Assembly: GCA_035545895.1 (NCBI GenBank)
Contig: DASZXJ010000136.1
Location: 1-30,640, forward strand
Direction of reading: 5' to 3'
Length of the DNA stretch: 30,640 nt
From: DASZXJ01 sp035545895
Lineage (GTDB): Bacteria > Planctomycetota > Phycisphaerae > Tepidisphaerales > Tepidisphaeraceae
Positions 14,496 to 22,321 of the stretch are shown piece after piece; position 1 is the stretch's first letter, and the number at the start of each line of letters is the position of its first letter. The position numbers and the translations under genes were made by a program. The notes under the pieces are model-generated. The model made no database searches. It had not been told where the DNA came from and saw nothing but the letters and a program-made list of their open reading frames with translations.

Positions 14496-15338
14496 TCATT
14501 CGGTAAACGCCCGAAGGTGGCCGGAGATTGGAGACTTACCGCCGCTGGCGCGGGCGGTTTGCAGGGGGTTACGATGCTGGACGAGCATCCAACTGAGCAA
14601 GTCAGATTGATCGACCGCCATGGCCCAGCAGTCGTGGTTCATACCCGGAAATTCAGTGAGTTTGGCTCGGCCGCCGTGGTCATCGATGGCTTTGCACATG
14701 ATTTGCGAGTTCTCGTGACTGACGAAGGGATCGCCCTCGGAAGCAAAGGCCCAGACGGGGGTTGAAGTCAGGTCATTGATCAGATCCGGCGCACGCATTC
14801 CGCTAATGGGGACAAAAGCGGCAAAACGGTCGCGGTGCCTGGCCCCGATTTCCCAGACGCCCAGCCCGCCATACGAAAGCCCAGCCAGGATGATCCGATC
14901 TGGGTCGATCATGTAATTCTGTTCGGCATCATCGAGTGCAGCCATGGCGAGGTGCTCGCGTTCGGTTCCCTGCCAAGTGCCGTTGGACTGCGGGAAGATC
15001 GTAATGAACGGCCACTGGTCGGGATTTCGCGCGATGATCGGCCCCAGTCCCGCCGAGAGAACATTGGTCCCGCCATTGCCTTCCTCAAACAAGCCATGCA
15101 GAAAAAGGATGGCTGGGTACATGCGATAGGGGTTGTAATGAGGCGGAACAAACACCCAGACGGGCTTGGCCACGCCATCGACGACGACCGTTCGTTGGAC
15201 AAATCCGGTTTTCTGAGGGAAATGGCCGGTCGAATTTGCAACGGACGAACCGGACTGGCAGCCTGCGAAAAGCCCGCTTAGCAAAAAAAGAAACACCGAC
15301 CAACGGATGCTGGTGCATTTATCCAAGGTGTGAATCAA
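14496..15338 (-). CDS. Alpha/beta-hydrolase esterase, putative lipoprotein
   Basis: 280 residues. The N-terminal hydrophobic segment ends in LFAGC (Cys27), a lipobox, so the enzyme is probably lipid-anchored outside the inner membrane. The fold is that of feruloyl-esterase/PHB-depolymerase/phospholipase-carboxylesterase-type hydrolases: ILFLHGLFEEG (oxyanion region), nucleophile Ser155 in GLSYGG, Asp203 in SEGDPFV and His235 in GMNHDCW. Such enzymes next to GH28 genes often remove acyl groups from pectin or xylan; that substrate is inference. The start is TTG at 15338, preceded by GGAG at a spacing of eight; no in-frame ATG precedes the signal region. Lies 81 bases downstream of the GH28-like gene on the same strand. 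Confidence 0.88.
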   Translation of the reverse strand: MIHTLDKCTSIRWSVFLFLLSGLFAGCQSGSSVANSTGHFPQKTGFVQRTVVVDGVAKPVWVFVPPHYNPYRMYPAILFLHGLFEEGNGGTNVLSAGLGPIIARNPDQWPFITIFPQSNGTWQGTEREHLAMAALDDAEQNYMIDPDRIILAGLSYGGLGVWEIGARHRDRFAAFVPISGMRAPDLINDLTSTPVWAFASEGDPFVSHENSQIMCKAIDDHGGRAKLTEFPGMNHDCWAMAVDQSDLLSWMLVQHRNPLQTARASGGKSPISGHLRAFTE

Positions 15339-15419
15339 GGCTCCGTCTCCAGAAGCAGCGTGAGAATCCTAACAAATCAAAGTTTTTTGAGCCACAGAAA
15401 AATGTGGGATTCTACCGGG

Positions 15420-17075
15420 TTAATCCGTACTGGAAGGGCTCTCAACTTTCGGTTGCCCGGCGTTATTAAGGGAGTTGTTTTGCAGGATAATGTCCTTCAA
15501 TTCGCCAGGCAGGACCGAAAGGAAATTGCCGGTTCCCACAAATGCCCGACAATTCTGAAGAATGGCGCCGGGCGAGCGTTCAATTCGAATGACCGGGCTA
15601 TTGGTTTGCGGCGTACGGGTTGAAACGCCATCCAGCAACAATTCCTTTGAATCGCGAACGACAAAGGCCGGCCCGGTTTCGGGGTTGATTTGGACGTTAT
15701 GAAGTTCCATACCCAATGTATTGGAGGCCTTTAATCCGGCTTTGCCGTTGACGACAATATCGCTCAATCGCAAACCGGTGATCGGCATTTCCGGCAGGCC
15801 TGCAATGTCGATCAGCAGCGGCTTGGGCCCTTCGCCGCTGCTGGATGTCGTGCTGATCGGATTCCAACTAAAATCGATGATGCCGCTGGACTTGTTGATG
15901 GTGACGTGGCTGATTGCAATGTCGCGAAAGATCGGCGTGCGGTTGGAAACCGCTTCCAGCCCAGCGGGGATTTCGCCCTGCATTTGATAGAACTGCGTGA
16001 CCGTGATTGGCCGGCTGACGTTGTCCATCGCGATATTGTCGATGCGGACATTTTCCACGACCCCACCGCGGCCACGCTCGGATTTGATGTTGATTCCCAT
16101 CTGCGTGCCTTGACAGACGATGTTGCTGGCAACGACGTTGCGAATGCATCCCGATGTTTCGCTGCCGAGCACGATCGCGCCTGAACCGCGATGCACGATG
16201 CAGCCCGTAATGGTCACATTCTCCGTGCTTCGGTTGACTCGCAAACCGTCAGCGTCCTTGCCGGCCTTGAGCACGATGGCATCATCCCCGTTATCCAGAT
16301 TGCAGTCAGAAATACGGACATCGCGGCAGGAATCGATGTAGATGCCGCCCGTGAAAATACCCGGAAATGTTTCCTCGGCTACATCGTGAACCGCGACGTT
16401 CTGACAGTAAAGCATGTGGATCGTCCAGAACGATGAACCGACGATATGAATCCCCTCGACAACGATATTTTTGCTGTCGGTCGTGCGAATAAAGTCGGGC
16501 CGAAGAAATGGCGCGGCTTTGAGATATTCTTCCTGTAGCTGAGGCATTTTTTGTTGAAGCAGTTCTCTTAGATGGTTCCAAGCCGGTCCAAACGCAGAGC
16601 CGGGGTTGTTGGCCGTGCGCGCTTCAGGCGGGCCCATGAGTTTGACCCATTCAGCGTTGTCGGTGGTGACGGTGCCTTTGCCTCGAATCGTGACATTTTC
16701 GAGATTGGCGCCGCCGATCAATGGAATTGGCGCGAGGCATTCGATGCCCTGTACCCGGCCTTGCGCGTAGGGCAGACGCGCAGCGGGAAATTTCAAGACG
16801 GCGCCCGCGTCAACGTGCAGCACAAGATTGCTGACCAATTCGATGGGTCCGGTGATGTAATTGCCAGCCGGAATGAAGACCGTTCCGCCGCCTGCTGCTT
16901 TGGCGGCTTGGATCGCGGAACGAATCGCATCGGTCGAAGGGGCGGAGCCGTCCTTGTGCGCGCCGTAATCCAGAACGTTGAATAGTGGGCTGGTCTCGGC
17001 TGTTCTTGCAATTGCGGGAAACAACAAGGCAAACGAGAGCAATAATCCGATTCGCCGGCGCGCGGTTGCTTTCAT
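15420..17075 (-). CDS. GH28-fold (polygalacturonase-like) secreted protein with altered active site
   Basis: 551 residues with a Sec signal (1-27), FNVLDYGAHKDGSAPSTDAI, and a right-handed beta-helix like glycoside hydrolase family 28. The region 241-331 aligns with the GH28 active site, but NTD reads FTG (241-243), GHG reads GSG (297-299) and RIK reads NIK (329-331); only the DD pair (264-265 in NGDDAIVLK) and the lysine of RIK remain. SETSG, NVTITGC and SERGRGGVVENVRI are otherwise typical of bacterial GH28-like proteins. It may be inactive, act by another mechanism, or belong to a subfamily with a different substrate. ATG 17075 gives the signal peptide; no clear ribosome site is seen, and a TTG at 17102 is an alternative. 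Follows the desaturase by 52 bases. Confidence 0.88.
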   Translation of the reverse strand: MKATARRRIGLLLSFALLFPAIARTAETSPLFNVLDYGAHKDGSAPSTDAIRSAIQAAKAAGGGTVFIPAGNYITGPIELVSNLVLHVDAGAVLKFPAARLPYAQGRVQGIECLAPIPLIGGANLENVTIRGKGTVTTDNAEWVKLMGPPEARTANNPGSAFGPAWNHLRELLQQKMPQLQEEYLKAAPFLRPDFIRTTDSKNIVVEGIHIVGSSFWTIHMLYCQNVAVHDVAEETFPGIFTGGIYIDSCRDVRISDCNLDNGDDAIVLKAGKDADGLRVNRSTENVTITGCIVHRGSGAIVLGSETSGCIRNVVASNIVCQGTQMGINIKSERGRGGVVENVRIDNIAMDNVSRPITVTQFYQMQGEIPAGLEAVSNRTPIFRDIAISHVTINKSSGIIDFSWNPISTTSSSGEGPKPLLIDIAGLPEMPITGLRLSDIVVNGKAGLKASNTLGMELHNVQINPETGPAFVVRDSKELLLDGVSTRTPQTNSPVIRIERSPGAILQNCRAFVGTGNFLSVLPGELKDIILQNNSLNNAGQPKVESPSSTD

Positions 17076-17127
17076 GCGGTTGATGCTAAACCACGCAGGC
17101 AAACGCGTCGAGGTCGATCAGGCTCGA

Positions 17128-18255
17128 TTATTCCGGCTGGCCCATGCGATTGAGCCAGCGGAAATGAGAAGCCAGCGCTGAAAATAGTGTTTTGTTGGCG
17201 GCATAGCGAACGCCGAATTCCTTACAGGCGTTTTCCACGACTTTCGAGAGCGCCGGATAGTGGACATGGCAAATCCGGTGGAACAGATGATGTTCAACCT
17301 GGAAATTCAATCCGCCTAGAAACCATGACAAAACCGGATTGCGGCGGGAGAAATCAACCGTTGTCTGAAGCTGATGGATCGCCCAATCGGTGGACATCTT
17401 GCCGTTGGCATCTGGCATGGGGAAATCGGCTTCTTCAACACAGTGAGCCAGTTGGAATACCGCGCTCAGTACCACGCCGCTGACGAAGGCTGCCAATACA
17501 TACACAGCCACAACAGGCCAGAACGGGTGAAACGCCAAGGGAATAAAAAACGCCCAGGTCAGGAAAATCAGTTTTCCGCCGACGAAAACCACCAGATCCC
17601 AGCCCTTTGGGCGGGGGACGACGTGTTCACCAATCTTGCCGGCGATCACATTGTAAAAATCGTCGTAGAAATGCCATTTGATCGCGAGGAATCCATAAAG
17701 GAACCAAAGATAAACACCTTGCAGGCGATGAAACCAGTATCGCTTCTGATGTGGCGAGAGTCGGCCGAGTATGCCAACGTCGATGTCATCGTCCTGTCCC
17801 GAAATATTCGGATAGGTATGGTGGATGGAGTTGTGCTTCCAATCCCACATATAGGAGCTGCCACCCATCAGGTCGAGCGACATGGCCATGATTTTGTTGA
17901 CCCAGCGGCGGTCGGAATAGGCACGATGTCCGCCGTCATGCTGAATGTTGAACCCGATCGCCGCCATCGCCAACCCAAGAATGATGGCCAAGGGAACAAC
18001 CGTGATCCATGATTGAGCAAAAAATACAAGCAAAACGTATGCGCTGACAAACCACGCGATAATAGTTGCGGTCTTGAAATACATCTGGGGGCAATCGCGG
18101 GGCTTTCGGCCGGTCTGGTGAAAATACGCGTCAACGCGTTTTTTAATCTCTTGAAGAAACGCATCGGAAGAACTGAATTTGACGCGTTGCGGAGTGGATG
18201 CCGCGTCAGCCACGGCAGCGGGGGAAATATCCTGTGTTGCTGGCGAACCGGTCAT
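17128..18255 (-). CDS. Acyl-lipid / front-end type fatty acid desaturase
   Basis: A 375-residue membrane di-iron desaturase. The three histidine boxes are complete: HDGGH (106-110), HNSIHH (141-146) and QVEHH (319-323). The QxxHH form of the third box is typical of front-end (delta-5/6-like) and related acyl-lipid desaturases. Hydrophobic segments at about 63-80, 85-103, 183-195, 223-242 and 246-268 fit the family topology. It introduces a double bond into a fatty acyl chain using oxygen and reduced cytochrome or ferredoxin; no fused cytochrome b5 is present. ATG at 18255 is chosen by length and the variable N-terminus. It heads a possible minus-strand transcript with the GH28-like and esterase genes, though a shared role is not obvious. 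Confidence 0.93.
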   Translation of the reverse strand: MTGSPATQDISPAAVADAASTPQRVKFSSSDAFLQEIKKRVDAYFHQTGRKPRDCPQMYFKTATIIAWFVSAYVLLVFFAQSWITVVPLAIILGLAMAAIGFNIQHDGGHRAYSDRRWVNKIMAMSLDLMGGSSYMWDWKHNSIHHTYPNISGQDDDIDVGILGRLSPHQKRYWFHRLQGVYLWFLYGFLAIKWHFYDDFYNVIAGKIGEHVVPRPKGWDLVVFVGGKLIFLTWAFFIPLAFHPFWPVVAVYVLAAFVSGVVLSAVFQLAHCVEEADFPMPDANGKMSTDWAIHQLQTTVDFSRRNPVLSWFLGGLNFQVEHHLFHRICHVHYPALSKVVENACKEFGVRYAANKTLFSALASHFRWLNRMGQPE

Positions 18256-18551
18256 AGATCAATGGCTCCGTCTCTAGGTCCGTTGGAAAAAAATAGACGC
18301 TCTTAATAGGAAGAGTCCCGGTACGATAATAACAACATCGGCATCAAACGCCACGATTCTGCGGATAAACTCACTATTAAAATTTTGCGCGGCAATTATG
18401 TCATAGTTGAATCTATACCATCGGCGAACTCGGCGCTTGCGTTTTCAAAGGATCGCATTACTATCCTGAATCGCTTCAACTATCTGGCGACGGATCGCCG
18501 ATGATTTGAAGTGATGCGATCTGGACGGATCGTCCGCTACATAGGGCATGG
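18256..18551. other. Divergent intergenic region before the flagellar block
   Basis: 296 bases between the desaturase and TPR genes, AT-richer than the genes around it. It should contain divergent promoters, but no hexamer pair is good enough to call, and I see no sigma-54 or sigma-28 consensus and no repeats. Confidence 0.5.
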
Positions 18552-20927
18552 ATGCCAATGGCCACGGTTTCTTCTCCATCTCGACTTTCCAAGTTATGGC
18601 AGTTTCCGCTTCTCCTTGTCTCGATGGTGTTATTCGGCATCGCCGCGTTTCTCTTTATCGATCCCAAGCCGGGTCCGACGATCGATCAGAAGATTGAAGT
18701 CGCCCAAAGGCTCCTCAAACAGGAACAGCCCGATGCGGCGCTCGATCAGCTCAATCGGATTTTGACATCCGACAAACTGGACGCTCCTCACGAGGGCAAT
18801 GTCCGTTTGATGATTGCCCGGGCTTTGGAAATGGGACAGCAACAGCTCAAGCTGACCATTCCCGCGAACTATCGCCGGATCATCGAACAGACCCGGCTGG
18901 CCATGGCGCGCGGCATCAAGCTTGACGCCGTTGCATTTCGACGGCTGGGCGACAGCTATGAAGCGTTGAATCGTCCCGCCGACGCCATTGAGAATTATCG
19001 CAAGGCCATTGGCCTTGATCCGAAGCACTCGCTGTCGCTGCTGCGCAAGGTCATCAATGTCCAGCTCGATGACGATGATCTGGGACCGGCCCAGGTATCA
19101 CTGGAAGAGTATTTGGCCCGCAAGGATCTGAGCGAATTGGAACGCTCATGGGCGCTTGGACAGGAGGCCCAGCTTCTGATCGATCAGGGCAAATTCATCG
19201 ATGCGAGAATTCTGCTCGACCAGGCTTTGCGTCTGGCCAACGATCCGGTTGCCCAAGGTGAGGTCAATTACCGGCTCGGGTATTGCGCATATAAGTTGAA
19301 TGATTCCAATGAGGCCGAGCGATTCCTGCGCGTCGCAAGAGAGCAGCTACAGATAGGACATCCGCTCGATGCCGATGCATCGTATTTGCTCGGGAAAATC
19401 AGCCAGGATAAAGGCGACCCCGCCACCGCCAATTCGTTTTATCAAATCGTTCTGACCAGTCATATCGATTCCAAGGTCATGCCGCTGGCTCTCATGGGGC
19501 GTGCCCTGGGCCGCATCACGCTTCGCCAGGAAGAGGCAGGGCTTAGCGACCTTCATGATCTGGTCAACGAGATTCAGCGAAAAACCACGCGCGCGAAGCT
19601 GCGTCCGCAAGTCATCACAGGGTTGCGACAAGCCTCGGCACTGCTGGCCGCCCGCGAGAATTTCCAGGGAGCATTGGAAGTGTTGGCCGAGGAAGAACTG
19701 CTCGATTCGGCGCCTTCAGCGACGTTCTTTGAACGACTCGGTGCGGTATACGAAAACCGAGCCGATCAGATCGAAAAAACTCTGGCAACAACGACGTCCG
19801 CCGAGCGCGCCAAGCGAACGGTGCAGGTGCGCGAGATGCGCACCCACGCAGGCGACGCTTACATCGCTTACTCGCAAAAGCTGACGTTGACGGACGACAA
19901 CGGATACGGCGAAGCCATGTGGCACGGCATCGATCTGTATGACCATGCGGCGGCTGTGCAATATGTGATTTCGGCGCTGGAATTGTTCACGTCGGAACGT
20001 CCCGATGACAAGCTGGCTCCTGATGCGACCTTAAGATTAGGGCGGGCGTATCAGGCAGCCGGGCTTTTCGATAAGGCGATTGCCATGTTCCAGCGGATTC
20101 AGTTCCGCTATCCGCAGAGCCTGGCACGCAGCAAGTCGGCAGTTCCGCTGGCGCAGGCATATGTCGCAAAAGGACCGGAGAATTATGGAAAAGCCGAATC
20201 GGTCCTGCTGAGCGTCATCAACGACAATCCGCGACTTGATCCCGAAGCAGAGGAATTCAGGCAGGCGTTGTTCGATCTGGCGCAGCTTTATTATCGCACG
20301 AGCCGATTTGAAGAGGCGGTTACTAAACTCGAAGAATTCGTTCAGCGATATCCCAATGACGATCACATCGGGCAATTGCTGTTCCTGATGGGTGACAGCT
20401 ATCGCAAGAGCGCTGCGCTGCTCGATGCCAGGCTCGCCAGCGCGCGAATCACGCCGCAGGCCGACCCGACCTTGCCGGCCGCTTCGGCGAGTTTGTCCGA
20501 TCTGGCGGAAGTCAGCACTGCCCGCAAGACACGCCTGAACAAGGCCAAGGAACTGTACGATCAAGTCGTCGATCGCTATCGCGCTCAACCGCCATCCACG
20601 GATGTGGATAAACTCTATTTCAAGCTATCGCATTTTTATCGCGCGGATTGCCTGTTTGATCTCGAACAGTATGCCGATGCCGTGAAACTCTACGATGCGG
20701 CGGCGTTCCGTTATCAGGAAGACCCTTCGGCTCTGGCGGCATATGTGCAGATCGTCAATGCATATTGCGCCATGGGCAAATTCGACGAAGCTCGCACGGC
20801 CAATGAGCGGGCGAAGTGGCTGTTGAGACGCATGCCGCCGGATTCATTTAATGACGGCACGTTTTCCATGCCAAAGGCCTATTGGGAACAGTGGTTGCAG
20901 TGGACCAGCACTTCAGGGATGTGGTGA
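18552..20927 (+). CDS. Membrane-anchored TPR protein heading the flagellar block
   Basis: 791 residues: an N-terminal transmembrane helix (about 18-37, QFPLLLVSMVLFGIAAFLFI) followed by tetratricopeptide repeats along almost the whole length, for example AFRRLGDSYEALNRPADAIENYRKAIGLDP (spread over 133-162), LGRAYQAAGLFDKAIAMFQRI, LAQLYYRTSRFEEAVTKLEEFVQRYPND and CLFDLEQYADAVKLYDAAAFRY. TPR arrays bind protein partners; no enzyme motif is visible. The start could be the ATG at 18552 or 18558. It ends 3 bases before the FlgN-like gene, tying it to flagellar assembly or its control. I do not know a named family. Confidence 0.9.
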   Translation: MPMATVSSPSRLSKLWQFPLLLVSMVLFGIAAFLFIDPKPGPTIDQKIEVAQRLLKQEQPDAALDQLNRILTSDKLDAPHEGNVRLMIARALEMGQQQLKLTIPANYRRIIEQTRLAMARGIKLDAVAFRRLGDSYEALNRPADAIENYRKAIGLDPKHSLSLLRKVINVQLDDDDLGPAQVSLEEYLARKDLSELERSWALGQEAQLLIDQGKFIDARILLDQALRLANDPVAQGEVNYRLGYCAYKLNDSNEAERFLRVAREQLQIGHPLDADASYLLGKISQDKGDPATANSFYQIVLTSHIDSKVMPLALMGRALGRITLRQEEAGLSDLHDLVNEIQRKTTRAKLRPQVITGLRQASALLAARENFQGALEVLAEEELLDSAPSATFFERLGAVYENRADQIEKTLATTTSAERAKRTVQVREMRTHAGDAYIAYSQKLTLTDDNGYGEAMWHGIDLYDHAAAVQYVISALELFTSERPDDKLAPDATLRLGRAYQAAGLFDKAIAMFQRIQFRYPQSLARSKSAVPLAQAYVAKGPENYGKAESVLLSVINDNPRLDPEAEEFRQALFDLAQLYYRTSRFEEAVTKLEEFVQRYPNDDHIGQLLFLMGDSYRKSAALLDARLASARITPQADPTLPAASASLSDLAEVSTARKTRLNKAKELYDQVVDRYRAQPPSTDVDKLYFKLSHFYRADCLFDLEQYADAVKLYDAAAFRYQEDPSALAAYVQIVNAYCAMGKFDEARTANERAKWLLRRMPPDSFNDGTFSMPKAYWEQWLQWTSTSGMW

Positions 20928-20930
20928 TCG

Positions 20931-21371
20931 ATGAGCCAGGCGATCGTACAAGCTCTTGAAGACCAGGTCGTCTGTTACAGGCGGCTGGCAAAACTTGCGG
21001 AGTTGCAGCATCAGCATGTGCAGCAAGGGCAAACGGAGTTGTTGCTGGATGTGCTGAAGAGCCGGCAAGCCGTGTTGAATGAAATTACCCGGCTGGAAAG
21101 CACTGTTTCTCCGGCCAAACGGGATTGGCAGTTGTTTGCAAGCAAAATCGATTCGACTGTGCGAACGCGGGCGGAATCGTTGTTGACCGAGGCCCGCGAG
21201 ATTCTTTCACAAATCACGCTGTCTGATCAAAACGACGCGCTGGTATTGCAGCAGCAGAAATTAAACGTCGGCCGTCAGCTCAATCAGACCACGGTCGCCC
21301 GCAAGGTGAATCGCCGTTATGCAACCGCCGCCTATGGAAGCCGGCAGTCGCGAATGGATTTGCAGCAATAG
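20931..21371 (+). CDS. FlgN-like flagellar export chaperone
   Basis: A 146-residue, almost entirely helical protein. The N-terminal LEDQVVCYRRLAKLAELQHQHVQQG, the central LLDVLKSRQAVLNEITRLE and the C-terminal NRRYATAAYGSRQSRMDLQ follow the FlgN pattern, whose members bind the hook-filament junction proteins FlgK and FlgL before export. The assignment rests on this pattern, the size and the context between the TPR and kinase genes of a flagellar cluster. It begins 3 bases after the TPR stop and ends 3 bases before the kinase start, so all three are in one operon. Confidence 0.72.
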   Translation: MSQAIVQALEDQVVCYRRLAKLAELQHQHVQQGQTELLLDVLKSRQAVLNEITRLESTVSPAKRDWQLFASKIDSTVRTRAESLLTEAREILSQITLSDQNDALVLQQQKLNVGRQLNQTTVARKVNRRYATAAYGSRQSRMDLQQ

Positions 21372-21374
21372 AAG

Positions 21375-22220
21375 ATGATGAATGCTGAACTTTCACATTC
21401 CCCGCTGGCGGCTGCTCATCGAATCGAAGAGCTGGGCCGAATCATCATCGCTTACAGCGAGGTCACGGAAAAACTCGAACAATCGCACGGCCGATTGAAG
21501 TCGCAGGTGCAGCAGCTCAGTGAAGAACTCAGCGAAAAGAGTCGCCTCTTGGAACGGAAGAACAGGCTGGCGGCGCTGGGTGAAATGGCCGCCGGGATGG
21601 CGCACGAGATTCGCAATCCACTCGGTGGAATCCAGCTATATGCATCGCTGCTTGCCAAAGATGTAGCCGACCGGTCTCAGCCGCTTCAATTGGTCGAAAA
21701 AATCTCCGCTGGGGTTAAACGCATCGAGGCCATTGTCAGCCAGATGCTGCAATTCAGCCGCGAGATCAAAATCTCGGCGTGCGAGACGAATCTGTCGCAC
21801 ATTGTCGAGCAGGCGGTCGATCTTGTTCAGCCGCACGCGCAGCTCAAGCAAATTAACGTCGAAGTGGATGGCCCGAGGTCGATGACGGTCAAGGCTGATC
21901 CTATTTTCATCGGGCAGGCGCTTTTGAATCTTTTGCTCAACGCCGTTGAAGCGATGGATCAGTGCGGGAATGTTGAAGTTCGCTATTTCGCGCCGCCTGC
22001 CGAGTCGGACGCCAAGCAATTTCATCTGGTCGTTCGCGACCATGGCGCGGGAATCAGCCCGCAGATTCTGGATCGTATTTTCAACCCGTTTTTTACGACA
22101 AAAGATCTCGGCACCGGCTTGGGGCTGGCCATTGTGCATCGGGTGGTCGAGGCACATGACGGGACAATCATTGCCGCCAATGTGGATGGCGGCGGGGCGA
22201 AGTTTGAAATCAGGATTTAG
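21375..22220 (+). CDS. Cytoplasmic sensor histidine kinase (FlgS/FleS-like)
   Basis: 281 residues, no transmembrane helix and no PAS domain. A coiled-coil N-terminus (about 12-63, with VTEKLEQSHGRLKSQVQQL) leads to the H-box MAHEIRNPLGG with phospho-acceptor His77, then the ATPase domain with N-box LLNLLLNAVEAM (Asn189), G1 DHGAGI, F-box FNPFFTTK and G2 GTGLGLAI. The NtrB-like H-box and the adjacent NtrC-type regulator make it the kinase of a sigma-54 flagellar control pair, comparable to FlgS of epsilonproteobacteria and FleS of Pseudomonas. As in FlgS, the signal must be cytoplasmic, possibly the state of the export apparatus. ATG at 21375 or 21378. Confidence 0.92.
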   Translation: MMNAELSHSPLAAAHRIEELGRIIIAYSEVTEKLEQSHGRLKSQVQQLSEELSEKSRLLERKNRLAALGEMAAGMAHEIRNPLGGIQLYASLLAKDVADRSQPLQLVEKISAGVKRIEAIVSQMLQFSREIKISACETNLSHIVEQAVDLVQPHAQLKQINVEVDGPRSMTVKADPIFIGQALLNLLLNAVEAMDQCGNVEVRYFAPPAESDAKQFHLVVRDHGAGISPQILDRIFNPFFTTKDLGTGLGLAIVHRVVEAHDGTIIAANVDGGGAKFEIRI

Positions 22221-22223
22221 GAG

Positions 22224-22320
22224 ATTTTGGATTTTGGGAACTTGGATTTTTGATTAGGACATGGGAACTGGCTCGTGATTCAAATCGAAAATCGAAAATC
22301 GAAAATCCAAAATAGAAAAA
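22224..22320. repeat. AT-rich inverted and heptameric repeat between kinase and regulator genes
   Basis: ATTTTGGATTTT (22224-22235) is the exact reverse complement of AAAATCCAAAAT (22302-22313). The right half is a heptamer tandem of AAATCGA: three exact copies from 22282, then AAATCCA and AAATAGA. It begins 3 bases after the kinase stop and ends just before the regulator ATG, so the regulator has no Shine-Dalgarno sequence. Confidence 0.85.
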
Positions 22321-22321
22321 T

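Noticed and set aside
22282..22316. Short regular repeats that might suggest a CRISPR array.
   Set aside because: The unit is only 7 bases with no spacers and no cas genes in the window; it is a simple tandem repeat.
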